A stretch of 64,000 nucleotides of DNA from Cytophaga sp051961495 (GCF_051961495.1 NZ_JBQCDF010000207.1:1-64000); one strand, 5' to 3'. Shown: positions 34,106 to 44,274, counted from the first letter of the stretch. Notes: generated from the sequence alone by a model not told the origin. Numbers and translations are program-made.

Positions 34106-36748
34106 ATGTCTGAAATTCGCAAAACCTATTCCCCGGTTGAGGTAGAAAATAAATGGTATTCATATTGGCAGGAAAATAAATTCTTTCATTCTGAGCCCAA
34201 TACAGCTAAAAAACCTTTCACAATTGTAATTCCGCCGCCAAACGTAACCGGCGTTTTACACATGGGCCATATGCTGAATAATACCATTCAGGATGTTTTG
34301 ATCCGGAAAGCCCGCATGGAAGGCAGAGAGAGCTGCTGGGTACCCGGAACCGATCATGCATCTATTGCTACAGAAGCAAAAGTTGTAGCCTTATTGCGTG
34401 AACAGGGAATTAAAAAAAGTGATCTTTCACGCGATAAATTCCTGAAACATGCCTGGGCGTGGAAAGATAAATACGGCGGCATTATTCTGGAACAATTAAA
34501 AAAGCTTGGCGCTTCCTGCGATTGGGACAGAACGCGCTTTACCATGGAGGATAATCTTTCAGACGCGGTTATCGAAGTGTTTAATAAGCTATACGAAGAC
34601 GGTATGATCTATCGTGGGTTCCGCATGGTTAACTGGGATCCGGAAGGTAAAACAGCCTTGTCTGATGAAGAAGTAATTCACAAAGAAGTTCAATCGAAAT
34701 TATATTACATAAAATACAAGGTTGTCGGCTCAGAAGATTTTGCTCTTGTAGCAACCACACGTCCCGAGACAATTCTTGGTGATACTGCCGTTTGTATACA
34801 CCCGAAAGATGAGCGCTGGAAACATCTCAAAGGAAAAAAAGTTATTGTTCCGCTTATCAATAAAGAAATTCCGATCATCGAGGATGAATATGTTGATCTT
34901 GAATTCGGTACAGGTTGTTTAAAAGTAACTCCGGCGCACGATGTAAACGATTACCAGCTGGGCCAGAAACACGGTCTTGAAGTAATCGACATCATGAATG
35001 ACGACGGTACCTTCAGTGAAAAAGCACAATTATATGTTGGTCTGGATCGCTTCAAGGTTCGTAAACAACTTTCTGCGGAATTAGAAGAAAAAGGGTATTT
35101 GGTAAAAACAGAAAACCTGACCAATAATGTTGGTTATTCAGAGCGTACCAATGCAGTGGTTGAGCCCCGCCTTTCCCTGCAATGGTTTGTGAACATGCGC
35201 AGCTTCATGGATAAACATCCGGAAGTGCTGAGCTCTGTAATGAACGATGAAATCAAATTACATCCTGCGAAATTTAAAAATAACTATAAGCTCTGGATCG
35301 ATAATATTAAAGACTGGTGTATCTCCCGCCAATTATGGTGGGGACAGCGAATTCCTGCGTGGTATCTGGCCGACGGAAAATTTGTTGTAGCCATGAATGA
35401 AACCGAGGCGTTGACCAAAGCTAAAGCGTTGACCGGTAATGCAGCACTTACACTTACTGATTTAAAACAGGATGAAGATGTACTGGATACCTGGTTCTCT
35501 TCCTGGTTGTGGCCAATCTCAGTGTTTGATGGTTTTAAAGACCCGTCAAATGAAGATATTAAATATTATTACCCAACCGACGATCTGGTAACAGCTCCGG
35601 AAATTTTATTCTTCTGGGTAGCCCGTATGATCATGGCTGGCTATGCATTCAGAGGAGAAAAACCATTCAGCAATGTATATTTAACAGGTATTGTACGAGA
35701 TAAGCAGGGCCGTAAAATGTCCAAGTCACTAGGCAACTCTCCTGACCCACTGGACCTGATTGCTAAGTATGGCGCCGATGGTGTGCGTTTTGGAATGCTG
35801 TTAAGTTCTCCTGCCGGAAATGATTTATTGTTTGATGATAAGTATTGTGAACAAGGTAGAAATTTTACCAATAAATTATGGAATGCATTCCGCTTGATTA
35901 AAGGTTGGGAAATTGACAGCGCCTTACCTTATGCCAACGAAGCTTCAGTAAATTGGCTGAATGCAAAAATCCAGGCAAGCTTAACGGAGATTGAAGACCA
36001 CTTCAGTAAATACCGTTTATCAGATGCTTTGATGAGTGTTTACAAACTGGTATGGGACGATTTGTGTGCCTGGTATCTGGAAATGATCAAGCCTGAATTC
36101 GGAAAACCAATTGATGCAAAAACGTATCAGGAAACATTAACAATCTTTGAACAGGTGTTAAAGATTGTACACCCGTTCATGCCATTCATCACAGAAGAAC
36201 TGTGGCATGAGATCAAGGAGCGTGAGACCAAAGATTGTGTAATCATTTCTCAATGGCCTGCGATTAAGCCATATTCACAGGAAGTGCTGATCAACGGAAA
36301 CGCGATCATGGAAATTATTACACAGCTGCGCAATATTCGTGTTTCTAAACAGTTAGCCAAAGATGTCCGCCCTGAATTATATATTAAAACAACTCAAAAA
36401 GAAACCTATCTGGCTTTTGAATCTGTAATAAAAAAACTAGGTTTAGCCGGAGAAATCAATTTTGTACAGGAAAAAGTTGAAGGCTGCGCATCATTTGTGA
36501 TAAAAAATGATGAATTCTTTTTCTCCATTCAATCTTCTCAAGTAGATGTGGCTGAGGAAAAAGCGCGAATTGAGAAAGAACTTGAATATACAAAAGGGTT
36601 TCTTGCATCCGTTGAAAAGAAACTTAGTAATGAAAAATTCGTACAAAATGCGGCGCCGCATATACTGGAGAACGAAAAACAAAAACAACAGGATGCGCTT
36701 TCAAAATTAAAATCACTGGAAGAAGCGTTAAAAGAAATAGTTGCTTAA
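34106..36748 (+). CDS. valS: Valyl-tRNA synthetase
   Basis: An 880-residue class I aminoacyl-tRNA synthetase that charges tRNA-Val. The HIGH motif appears as HMGHMLNNT (about residue 52), the editing (CP1) domain carries TTRPETILGDTAV, and KMSKS is in GRKMSKSLGNSPDP. The C-terminal 70 residues are the coiled-coil tRNA arm. Length is normal. The OmpA gene follows after 30 bases and could be read from the same transcript. Confidence 0.97.
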   Translation: MSEIRKTYSPVEVENKWYSYWQENKFFHSEPNTAKKPFTIVIPPPNVTGVLHMGHMLNNTIQDVLIRKARMEGRESCWVPGTDHASIATEAKVVALLREQGIKKSDLSRDKFLKHAWAWKDKYGGIILEQLKKLGASCDWDRTRFTMEDNLSDAVIEVFNKLYEDGMIYRGFRMVNWDPEGKTALSDEEVIHKEVQSKLYYIKYKVVGSEDFALVATTRPETILGDTAVCIHPKDERWKHLKGKKVIVPLINKEIPIIEDEYVDLEFGTGCLKVTPAHDVNDYQLGQKHGLEVIDIMNDDGTFSEKAQLYVGLDRFKVRKQLSAELEEKGYLVKTENLTNNVGYSERTNAVVEPRLSLQWFVNMRSFMDKHPEVLSSVMNDEIKLHPAKFKNNYKLWIDNIKDWCISRQLWWGQRIPAWYLADGKFVVAMNETEALTKAKALTGNAALTLTDLKQDEDVLDTWFSSWLWPISVFDGFKDPSNEDIKYYYPTDDLVTAPEILFFWVARMIMAGYAFRGEKPFSNVYLTGIVRDKQGRKMSKSLGNSPDPLDLIAKYGADGVRFGMLLSSPAGNDLLFDDKYCEQGRNFTNKLWNAFRLIKGWEIDSALPYANEASVNWLNAKIQASLTEIEDHFSKYRLSDALMSVYKLVWDDLCAWYLEMIKPEFGKPIDAKTYQETLTIFEQVLKIVHPFMPFITEELWHEIKERETKDCVIISQWPAIKPYSQEVLINGNAIMEIITQLRNIRVSKQLAKDVRPELYIKTTQKETYLAFESVIKKLGLAGEINFVQEKVEGCASFVIKNDEFFFSIQSSQVDVAEEKARIEKELEYTKGFLASVEKKLSNEKFVQNAAPHILENEKQKQQDALSKLKSLEEALKEIVA

Positions 36749-36778
36749 TTTATAAATCGTTTACGAATCCCTAACAGA

Positions 36779-37741
36779 ATGAAACATCTTCTACGAATCC
36801 TAATTTTATTGCTGGTCGTATCGGCAACAGGTACTTTTGAAGTTGCTGCACAAAATCCGGCACAGAGCAAGAAGTACAAAAAGAAAGCAAAGGCTGCTAA
36901 AAAGAAAAAGAAAGATGCCTATACACCAACCTATCATGATGCAGACTCTGATCATGACGGAGTACCTGATAGCCGTGACCAGTGTATACACACTCCGAAA
37001 GGCGAACCCGTAACACCATTCGGTTGTCCTTATGACGTTGATTTTGATGGCATCTATGATTACGAAGATTCATGCCGCAACGAAGCTGGTCCGAGAGAAA
37101 ACCATGGTTGCCCATGGGGAGATAAAGACAATGATGGTATTATGGACAACGTAGACGAATGTCCTACCATACCAGGTTTGAAAATGTACCATGGCTGTCC
37201 GGATACAGATGGTGATGGTATTCCGGATAACAAGGATAAGTGTCCGAAAGAACCAGGCACTGCTCAGTACGATGGCTGTCCTCCGCCATTCAAAGATTCA
37301 GATGGTGATGGTGTAGATGATTACACAGATTTATGTCCAAGTACACCTGGATTAAAAACAAACAGAGGTTGCCCTGAATTGAAACCTGCAGAGAAGGCAG
37401 CCCTTCAGAAAGCATTCGACAACTTGTTATTCGAAACAGGTTCTGATGTAATTGTTTCTTCTTCATTCCAATCACTGGATGAGCTGGCAAAAGTATTGAG
37501 AAACAACCCTACTTATAAGCTATACATCGAAGGCCATACAGATAATGTAGGTGATGATGAAGCCAACCTGGATCTTTCTAAACGCAGAGCAATTTCTGTG
37601 AAAAACTACCTTGTTTCAAAAGGTGTTGGCGCAACAAGATTGAGTACGGATGGCTTTGGTGAAGCAAGACCGGTTGATACAAATGAAACTCCGGAAGGAC
37701 GTAAGAAAAACCGCCGTGTAGAAATGCACATTATTCAATAG
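36779..37741 (+). CDS. OmpA family protein with thrombospondin type 3 repeats
   Basis: A 320-residue envelope protein. Residues 1-24 form a signal peptide (ending EVAAQ), then a lysine-rich linker to about 50. About five calcium-binding type 3 repeats follow to residue 200, each with a DxDxDGxxD core such as DTDGDGIPDNKDKCP. The C-terminal OmpA domain (about 210-320) has IEGHTDNVGDDEANLDLSKRRA, which binds peptidoglycan. There is no N-terminal barrel in this protein, so anchoring is through peptidoglycan and perhaps a partner. Confidence 0.93.
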   Translation: MKHLLRILILLLVVSATGTFEVAAQNPAQSKKYKKKAKAAKKKKKDAYTPTYHDADSDHDGVPDSRDQCIHTPKGEPVTPFGCPYDVDFDGIYDYEDSCRNEAGPRENHGCPWGDKDNDGIMDNVDECPTIPGLKMYHGCPDTDGDGIPDNKDKCPKEPGTAQYDGCPPPFKDSDGDGVDDYTDLCPSTPGLKTNRGCPELKPAEKAALQKAFDNLLFETGSDVIVSSSFQSLDELAKVLRNNPTYKLYIEGHTDNVGDDEANLDLSKRRAISVKNYLVSKGVGATRLSTDGFGEARPVDTNETPEGRKKNRRVEMHIIQ

Positions 37742-37763
37742 ATAGAATAACACTTCATTTTAT

Positions 37764-37798
37764 AAAAAAGTCTGCCTGTTAAACAGGCAGACTTTTTT
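37764..37798 (+). terminator. Terminator of the OmpA gene
   Basis: Perfect 16-bp arms (37764-37779 and 37783-37798) with a TAA loop and T run. Confidence 0.92.
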
Positions 37799-38104
37799 GT
37801 TTTACTAAACGGCCTTTCATCACTGAAATATAACTTTCATAAGTTACGGTTACCTTGATTGTCTAAATAAGATTAAATAACTGTAAAATTCTTACTTTAT
37901 AATTTCACAGAATATAAGGTGGAATAAAATTATTAACATCCAATATTCTAAAATCATCTTCAATAATTTGAATGTTAATTACTTGATGTAATATTCCATT
38001 AAAATATCGTTTGATTTTGTTAACTTTAGATAAAATTATCCGTTATAAAACTTAGCTATTTTTACACTAATTCTAGAAATAAGTATATGACCAAATTTCA
38101 ATCA
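37799..38104. other. AT-rich intergenic region before the secreted protein
   Basis: No open frame of note, no repeat and no clear TAnnTTTG element; the closest is TAACTTTA near 38019. It presumably holds the promoter and leader of the gene at 38105. Confidence 0.5.
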
Positions 38105-40630
38105 ATGAAAAAAATATTTTCGTTTGTTCTTTTTGTAAGTATTTTCTTACCTAAGAATACTGAAGCTCAAACCTGTCGTACAGATTTGTTGCTGGGTCAA
38201 AACATGGTTACGAACGGTGATTTTTCTCAAAGTTATTCAGGCTGGACCTATACTCCTGATACAGACGGTGATTTAAATACGGGTCCGGATGGTTACAAAC
38301 AATTTACAGGTGGTTTTTCTGTTCCGGGTAATATTTACGTTGGAACAGGTGCAGATATGTATAACTTCAATAATGCCTTTAACAAGCCTTTCAACGGTCA
38401 TACTACGGGTGCTGCATCAGATAACTTTTTAATGGTGGATGGGGTTTGCGTTGTTGGGATCAAATTATGGAGACAAACCAATATTCCTGTAGTTGCCAAT
38501 ACCAGATACTATTTCTCTGTATGGATCAACTCCTTAAAAGATAACCCGAACTATCCGGGTATCCTGAACTTTGACGTAAACGGTACCAACCTGGCAACAG
38601 GAATCGTGGCTCCGCTTATAGGTGGAGGTAGTGCCGGCGGTGCATGGAAAAAAGTCGAAGCCTTCTGGGATTCGGGTCCTACTCCTCCGGCTACTGTAAC
38701 AATCAGTATTGAAGGTAACCAGACAGTCGGTTGCGGCGGTGTGACGGGTGAATCGGATTTTGCTATCGATGATATTTCATTTGTACCTGGTTGTTCTTAT
38801 GGTGATCCGGGCCCTCAGCCGGATCTTGGACCAGACCAGACTCTTTGCGGTAAAGGAGGATCTATTACATTAAATACAAACGTAACACCTAAAGCAAGTA
38901 TCACAGTTACCTGGAACGATGGTACTACAGGTACAGGATTAGGTGCTCCTTATACAAAAGTAATAACTACTCCGGGTATCTATGCTGTCTGCGTAACCGA
39001 TGGTTCTTCCTGTACAAAAGCCGATGTTATTGTTATTACCAATACATTCAGTATTAATATCGGCGGTCCGTATAATTTCTGTTCAACCAGTTCACAAACA
39101 TTGGATGCAGGTTTTAGCGGTATTGGCGTTACGTATCAGTGGTATAAAAACGGTACGCTTGTTCCATATCCCAATGACACAAAAACATATACAGCCACCT
39201 CTGCAGGTACCTACAGAGTGGATGTTACTGTACCAGGCTGTGGTACCCAATCCAGCACAACAACTATTACATCAACAGCTCCTGTCACTCCTATTGATGC
39301 ATACTTCTGTGCGACTTCAGGAGCTGTAACGGGTGTTACTTTAGGGGCAACCAACTCAAACAGCGCTAATTTAAGCTGGTACACCACAGCTACAGGCGGT
39401 ACTGCCATAGCATCAGGTGTAAGTACACCAAATGGCACTACATCACAGCTTGCATTACCTTCGATCCCGATGGGCACAACGGCTACGCAAACTTATTATG
39501 TTGAAGATAATACCCAGGCAACCGGTACCATGGGGCCAACTGCTCTGGTAGGTTCTGACCAAAGTTTCTGGTCCGGTAACCTTGGTAATATTGGTATGTA
39601 TTTTACTGCAAATCAAAATATAAAGATCAGTTCTGTCCAGATTCCAATCATCATTACTTCGAACAGCGGCTCTCCAATGAATATTTCTTTCGATTATACA
39701 GTTTTAAAATCCAATGGATCGGCGTTATCTACTCCAATATCCGGAACAACCAATACAGTAAGTGTACCTGGTACAACTTCAAGCTATACAATGTTTACGT
39801 TTAACACTCCAGCGATTGATATTCCCCAAGCACTTGCAGTTTCTGACGGACCTAATTTCTTATTAAGAATAACAGGAAAAACCAGCAGCTATGGCGATGG
39901 ATCGTTCAGAGTCGGGGTAACTACCGGTAGTACAGCCTACCCATATGCAGCTTCATTAGGTTCAAGTGTAGCATCCATTACTTCGGGTTATGTGTATGGA
40001 AACCAGTCAGGCCAATATGGAGGTTTGTATAACTGGAGCGTATCAACTAAAACTGTTTGTTCCCGCACACCTGTACGTGCCATCAGCAACTGTCCGCAAC
40101 CGGTTACATGGACCAGCTTCTATCTTGTTCCGCAGGATAACAGCTGCAAAATTGTGTGGGGCACAGCAAACGAAATCAACAACAAATATTTTAGTGTTGA
40201 ACGTTCTTCTGATGGTATTAATTTCCAAACCATTGGTACGATTACCGGAGCAGGAACCAGAGATTATGCATCGAACTATGTATTCATAGATGAAGCTCCG
40301 TTAGATGGCTTGTCGTATTACAGAATCACACAGCACGACATAGATGGCAGCACTAGTTCTACACAGATGAGACCATACAATGGCAAGGCAACTACATCAA
40401 TCAGTGCCTACCCAAACCCTTATCAGCATGCCACAACACTGGTAGTTTCAGGAACAGATCTGAATCCATATGTATATGCAATCTATACTGTAAGCGGTCA
40501 GCTGGTTGAATCAGGAGAAGGAAATTACAACGAACCAATATCAGTTGGCAGTGATATTGCCAAAGGTATGTATATGCTAACTGTTACAAACAGTACAGAA
40601 AAAGTAACGACAAAGATTGTGAAACAATAA
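38105..40630 (+). CDS. Large secreted protein with type IX sorting domain
   Basis: An 841-residue protein beginning with a signal peptide (MKKIFSFVLFVSIF, cleavage after TEAQ). Residues about 30-235 form a beta-rich carbohydrate-binding-like module starting NMVTNGDFSQSYSGW. Two or more Ig-like or PKD-like modules follow (LCGKGGSITLNTNVTP and a later YQWYKNGTLVPYPNDTKTY). The last 75 residues (ISAYPNPYQHATTLVV to TTKIVKQ) are a type A C-terminal signal for type IX secretion. No catalytic domain is recognised, so a surface adhesin or binding role is likely. An ATG 18 bases upstream is an alternative start. Confidence 0.9.
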   Translation: MKKIFSFVLFVSIFLPKNTEAQTCRTDLLLGQNMVTNGDFSQSYSGWTYTPDTDGDLNTGPDGYKQFTGGFSVPGNIYVGTGADMYNFNNAFNKPFNGHTTGAASDNFLMVDGVCVVGIKLWRQTNIPVVANTRYYFSVWINSLKDNPNYPGILNFDVNGTNLATGIVAPLIGGGSAGGAWKKVEAFWDSGPTPPATVTISIEGNQTVGCGGVTGESDFAIDDISFVPGCSYGDPGPQPDLGPDQTLCGKGGSITLNTNVTPKASITVTWNDGTTGTGLGAPYTKVITTPGIYAVCVTDGSSCTKADVIVITNTFSINIGGPYNFCSTSSQTLDAGFSGIGVTYQWYKNGTLVPYPNDTKTYTATSAGTYRVDVTVPGCGTQSSTTTITSTAPVTPIDAYFCATSGAVTGVTLGATNSNSANLSWYTTATGGTAIASGVSTPNGTTSQLALPSIPMGTTATQTYYVEDNTQATGTMGPTALVGSDQSFWSGNLGNIGMYFTANQNIKISSVQIPIIITSNSGSPMNISFDYTVLKSNGSALSTPISGTTNTVSVPGTTSSYTMFTFNTPAIDIPQALAVSDGPNFLLRITGKTSSYGDGSFRVGVTTGSTAYPYAASLGSSVASITSGYVYGNQSGQYGGLYNWSVSTKTVCSRTPVRAISNCPQPVTWTSFYLVPQDNSCKIVWGTANEINNKYFSVERSSDGINFQTIGTITGAGTRDYASNYVFIDEAPLDGLSYYRITQHDIDGSTSSTQMRPYNGKATTSISAYPNPYQHATTLVVSGTDLNPYVYAIYTVSGQLVESGEGNYNEPISVGSDIAKGMYMLTVTNSTEKVTTKIVKQ

Positions 40631-40644
40631 AAAAGCAATACGTT

Positions 40645-40709
40645 CAGTTAAAATAAAAAAAAGGAAGGTTGTGACTTAGTTACAACCTTCCTTTTTTTTA
40701 TTTTAACTG
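40645..40709. terminator. Strong terminator with 28-bp perfect arms
   Basis: Arms 40645-40672 and 40682-40709 are exact reverse complements with a 9-base loop; the stem contains GGAAGGTTGT and runs of eight A and T. It ends the secreted-protein transcript. Confidence 0.93.
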
Positions 40710-40716
40710 ACTTGCG

Positions 40717-40781
40717 GTGTAAAGTTTAGAGTGTAAAGTGTAACGATACTTTTACACTTTTACACTCTAAACTTTAAACTA
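40717..40781. repeat. Paired 7-nt periodic tracts, unit GTGTAAA
   Basis: Left arm 40717-40744 has GTGTAAA, GTTTAGA, GTGTAAA, GTGTAAC. The right arm (about 40750-40781) is its near-complete inverse with one extra base. It belongs to the same family as 26238-26306 and sits at the end of ald. Confidence 0.8.
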
Positions 40782-40783
40782 CA

Positions 40784-41998
40784 TTAAAACATACTTGCCG
40801 TTAACAATTTTATGTCCTTATAAGATTCGTTGTATTTTTTTGCCATGATGGCGTTGGTTAAATAACCTTTGTACGCGTAGATCCCGTTCATGAACCATTC
40901 TTTGTGATGTATCATCTCTTCCACTCCGCCTGCTTCTGCGATCTGCAATAAAATCGGAGCAAATATGTTACTCAACGAAATCGTTGCGGTACGGGCAACA
41001 CGTGAAGGTATGTTTGGCACACAGTAATGGATAACATCATATTTGCGATAAATCGGATTCATGTGGTTGGTGATCTGCGAAGTTTCAAAACAACCACCCT
41101 GGTCAATACTCACATCTACAACAATTGAATTTGGTTTCATTTCGGTAACCATTTCATCCGTTACCAGACAGGAAGTACCTTCTTCAGCACGCAGGGAACC
41201 AATAACAACATCTGCCTCCCTAAGCTCTTTGCGTAGATTAACAGTATCAATTACCGATGTATATACCTGCAGGCCTAAGTTTAATTTTATTCTACGTAAT
41301 CTGTATAAATGACTATCGAATACTTTTACTTCAGCACCCAGGCCAATTGCCGTACGCGCAGCATATTCGGCAACAGTACCGGCACCCAAAATAACAACCT
41401 TGGTTGAAGGTACACCCGTTACACCACCAAGGATAACGCCCATGCCGTTCTTTGAGATCAGGTATTCTGCCGCAATCTGCATAACAGCGCTGCCAGCAAT
41501 CTCACTCATAGATTTCACTACTGGTTTTCCGCCTGCTTTATCTTCAATGAATTCGTACGCCAAAGCCGTAATCCTTTTTTTATTTATCTCACCAATGTAT
41601 GCCGGATCAAGTGTTGACATCTGCAAAGCAGAAATCAATGTCTTTCCTGTTTTCATGAAAGAAATTTCTTCCATGGTTGGTGGATCTACTTTCAGGATGA
41701 TCTCCGACTCAAAAACTTCTTTTTTCGTGTAAACAATTTTCGCGCCTGCTTCACTGTATTCCCGGTCTGAGAATTTTGCATTCAGTCCCGCCCCTGTTTC
41801 TACCTGAACAATATGTCCGTTATTGACCAATAGTGCTACCGCCTCAGGCGTTAAACATACCCTGTTTTCAATGCCATCAATTTCTTTCGGAATACCAATG
41901 CACAACTGCGGATGCTGTTTACGCACTTTCATCAATTGTTCTTTAGGATAAAAAATCTGTTCCTTTACCAATACGCCTAATTCAGTTTTTGTTTTCAT
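40784..41998 (-). CDS. ald: Alanine dehydrogenase
   Basis: A 404-residue enzyme of the AlaDH/PNT family that interconverts alanine and pyruvate with NAD. The N-terminal domain has IGIPKEIDGIENRVCLTPE with the pyruvate-binding arginine, and the Rossmann loop is VVILGAGTVAEYAARTAIGLGAEV. DVSIDQGGCFETS is the AlaDH signature. It is some 30 residues longer at the N-terminus than the Bacillus enzyme, as usual for Bacteroidota. It lies at the downstream end of a minus-strand cluster; the tsaE stop is 34 bases upstream. Confidence 0.92.
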   Translation of the reverse strand: MKTKTELGVLVKEQIFYPKEQLMKVRKQHPQLCIGIPKEIDGIENRVCLTPEAVALLVNNGHIVQVETGAGLNAKFSDREYSEAGAKIVYTKKEVFESEIILKVDPPTMEEISFMKTGKTLISALQMSTLDPAYIGEINKKRITALAYEFIEDKAGGKPVVKSMSEIAGSAVMQIAAEYLISKNGMGVILGGVTGVPSTKVVILGAGTVAEYAARTAIGLGAEVKVFDSHLYRLRRIKLNLGLQVYTSVIDTVNLRKELREADVVIGSLRAEEGTSCLVTDEMVTEMKPNSIVVDVSIDQGGCFETSQITNHMNPIYRKYDVIHYCVPNIPSRVARTATISLSNIFAPILLQIAEAGGVEEMIHHKEWFMNGIYAYKGYLTNAIMAKKYNESYKDIKLLTASMF

Positions 41999-42032
41999 GA
42001 CGCGTGTACGTTCTGTAGGGTTTCAGTGCTCG

Positions 42033-42506
42033 TTAAATAGTTCGTTTAATAGCTGTATTCTTATGTGTAATGGTATACGCACGCGAATGTTCATTGATGC
42101 TATCTATTTTTATTTGTAAATAAGTTTCCGGAAGTAAAGAAGGGATACGTGAAGACCACTCAATAAAACACATATTTCCTGAATAAAAATAATCTTCAAC
42201 ACCAATTTCAAATGCTTCACGCTCTGAATTGATTCTGTAAAAATCAAAATGATAATAAATTTTTCCGCTGTTTGATCTATATTCGTTCACGATGGAAAAA
42301 GTCGGGCTTTGCACGGATTCCACAAATCCTAAAAATTCACCAACCTGACGGACAAAAGTAGTTTTTCCGGCTCCCATATCCCCTTCCAATAACCATATCT
42401 GCTCCCCTTGGGCAAAATCCATCAATGCCCCTAAAAATGAAGTTGTTTCTTCCGGTGAATGACATTCAAAGCGTAACACATCGCTGTTGGTTTCTTTCGT
42501 AAACAT
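42033..42506 (-). CDS. tsaE: tRNA t6A biosynthesis ATPase TsaE
   Basis: A 157-residue P-loop protein required with TsaB and TsaD for transfer of threonylcarbamoyl to A37 of tRNA. The Walker A is LEGDMGAGKTTFVR and the family pattern SPTFSIVNEY and YHFDFYRI follow, with FIEWSSRI containing the Walker B-like acidic residue. Length is normal. It lies between coaE and ald on the same strand. The synthase for the first step is at 23237-24190. Confidence 0.95.
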   Translation of the reverse strand: MFTKETNSDVLRFECHSPEETTSFLGALMDFAQGEQIWLLEGDMGAGKTTFVRQVGEFLGFVESVQSPTFSIVNEYRSNSGKIYYHFDFYRINSEREAFEIGVEDYFYSGNMCFIEWSSRIPSLLPETYLQIKIDSINEHSRAYTITHKNTAIKRTI

Positions 42507-42548
42507 TCTTCGTTCTATCTTACGTTGAATGTACTAAGAAAAAATGGT

Positions 42549-43145
42549 CTATGAAAGTGTCGTCTTAATAAATTGCTCATGTAAGGCTATTACCTGCGGT
42601 ACAAGCAAGTGTTCTTCATCATTGAAAATGACATGATCGGCCAATTCAATTTTCTTTTCATCGGGCCATTGGCGGTTAATTATATCCACCACTTGTTTTT
42701 CTGTACGGTGCTTGTCGCGGCTGAGTACCCTTTTTATTCTTAATCCAAGAGGAGCAGTTACTACAATCATACAATCAAGATCCTTATAGCTACCCGCCTC
42801 GTATAATAATGCAGCCTCTTTTAATACATAAGGAACACCTTGCTGAGCCGCGGTCCATTCAATGAAATCCTCACGTACAACCGGGTGAATAATACTGTTC
42901 AGGAAATCTGTCTGAGCAGCATCCTTAAAGGCCGCAGCAGCAAGAAACGAGCGGTTCAAAATACCACCTGCGAATACCTCCGGACCAAATTGTCTGATTA
43001 ATGCTTCGCGGATACCGCTATGATTTTCGGTAAGCCATTTAGCGCGGGAGTCAGCATCATAACAAGGAATACCCAATGCAGAAAAAATACGGCATACAGT
43101 CGATTTACCCGTACCAATACCTCCGGTGATCCCTACTTTGTACAT
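42549..43145 (-). CDS. coaE: Dephospho-CoA kinase
   Basis: A 198-residue kinase for the last step of CoA synthesis. The P-loop is GITGGIGTGKSTVC, followed by the DADSRAKWL segment, and VLKEAALLYEAG and RVLSRD are family motifs. The start lies 5 bases before the stop of the YbbR gene in the upstream direction, so the two are cotranscribed. The order nusB, yajC, YbbR, coaE is a recurrent Bacteroidota arrangement. Confidence 0.95.
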   Translation of the reverse strand: MYKVGITGGIGTGKSTVCRIFSALGIPCYDADSRAKWLTENHSGIREALIRQFGPEVFAGGILNRSFLAAAAFKDAAQTDFLNSIIHPVVREDFIEWTAAQQGVPYVLKEAALLYEAGSYKDLDCMIVVTAPLGLRIKRVLSRDKHRTEKQVVDIINRQWPDEKKIELADHVIFNDEEHLLVPQVIALHEQFIKTTLS

Positions 43146-43150
43146 ACTGA

Positions 43151-43846
43151 TTACTCCGTAAAAGGTCTTTTGAACTTTGTCACACCAAAAGCTACTTCAA
43201 CTTTTTTTGTATCATAGCTAACCAAATCACTGGCCGGTTCAGGAATAGATATTTCTTCTTTGTATGCATCTGCAATATCTGAATCCGAAAGTCGGATGAC
43301 GATTTTGTGTGCCATGGAATCCAATACGGAAGAAGGTCCGGTAGCCATTACATATTCCGGACTGATACGAATTGTTCCATCGATTTTATAATCTTTGGCC
43401 AGGTCAATTTCTTCACGGTCAAGGTAAACTTTCATTTTTACTTTCTTCACCTTATCCAAACCTGTGTAAATGGTATCTGTCAAAAAATACCGGATATCAA
43501 GTTCCGGTAACCTGTCTTCCAGATAAGGTCTGATCTGCGAAGACAAAATGTATTTGAATTTCTTTTTATTCTGGATATTGATTTCTATGGGATCAACAAA
43601 CCAGTTTAATTTCAGTTTTAATAAATCCCAGCCCTGGCCATAAGCGTGAAAAGCGATTTCTTTCTTTGAATCTCTGCTGGTCATCAATTCCTGGTTATCG
43701 AATTTGAATACCACCGGGTAGGAAACATCAGCCAAGTGATCTCTATTCATAGAATTTAACAGCCAGAAGAGTATGGTTGCTATCAAACAGATAAACATTA
43801 CCTTCCAGTCGTACTTTCTCTTAAATAATCTCAATATAGCTTTCAA
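43151..43846 (-). CDS. YbbR-like (CdaR) domain protein
   Basis: A 231-residue protein anchored by one N-terminal helix (about 15-33, VMFICLIATILFWLLNSM), with a periplasmic part containing YbbR beta domains, including the pattern YVMATGPSSVLDSM. In Firmicutes CdaR regulates a diadenylate cyclase; in Bacteroidota the gene is found with yajC and coaE and its role is not established. coaE follows after 5 bases. Confidence 0.87.
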   Translation of the reverse strand: MKAILRLFKRKYDWKVMFICLIATILFWLLNSMNRDHLADVSYPVVFKFDNQELMTSRDSKKEIAFHAYGQGWDLLKLKLNWFVDPIEINIQNKKKFKYILSSQIRPYLEDRLPELDIRYFLTDTIYTGLDKVKKVKMKVYLDREEIDLAKDYKIDGTIRISPEYVMATGPSSVLDSMAHKIVIRLSDSDIADAYKEEISIPEPASDLVSYDTKKVEVAFGVTKFKRPFTE

Positions 43847-43880
43847 AATAGTATACTGTTAAAGAAGACAAATATGAACA

Positions 43881-43921
43881 ACACCTGCATCCTATGAAAA
43901 TACATCATAAGGTGCAGGTGT
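43881..43921 (-). terminator. Hairpin between yajC and YbbR genes
   Basis: ACACCTGCA (43881-43889) pairs with TGCAGGTGT (43913-43921); the inner part pairs partially. It may attenuate transcription from yajC into the YbbR gene. Confidence 0.5.
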
Positions 43922-43935
43922 ATTATGAATATAAA

Positions 43936-44241
43936 TTATTCAGCTTTTGTAGACAGGCCCTGGATAGCAGTCTTTTCAAATTTCATACGGATACGATCAA
44001 CAAGCAAGATCACAGTGCCGTCGCTTTCAATGCTCGCTACTTTTCCGTGTAAGCCACCGATTGTCTGAACGCTGTCTCCAGGTTTTAATGACGAACGGAA
44101 AGCTTCCTGTTCTTTTGCTTTCTTTTGCTGAGGACGGATCATGAAGAAATAGAATACACCCAGCATTAAGGCAATCATAACCGGTGTTACCCATGCAGGA
44201 CCACCTTGTGCTTGTAATAAGATTAATTGAACGTTTGACAT
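43936..44241 (-). CDS. yajC: Preprotein translocase subunit YajC
   Basis: A 101-residue protein associated with SecDF. It has one membrane helix (about 18-36, VTPVMIALMLGVFYFFMI) followed at once by RPQQKKAKEQ, the family signature, and a small soluble domain with GDSVQTIGGLHGKV. Length is normal. It lies 33 bases behind the DUF1573 gene. Confidence 0.95.
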   Translation of the reverse strand: MSNVQLILLQAQGGPAWVTPVMIALMLGVFYFFMIRPQQKKAKEQEAFRSSLKPGDSVQTIGGLHGKVASIESDGTVILLVDRIRMKFEKTAIQGLSTKAE

Positions 44242-44274
44242 TTTAGTTGTATTTAAAGTAAAGTTTTGATTGAA

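Noticed and set aside
36806..37490. Several antisense frames across the OmpA/TSP3 gene
   Set aside because: They mirror the repeated Asp/Gly codons of the calcium-binding repeats and show no independent coding signs.
38087..38104. Alternative ATG for the large secreted protein
   Set aside because: It only adds six residues before a complete signal peptide; kept as an alternative, not as the call.
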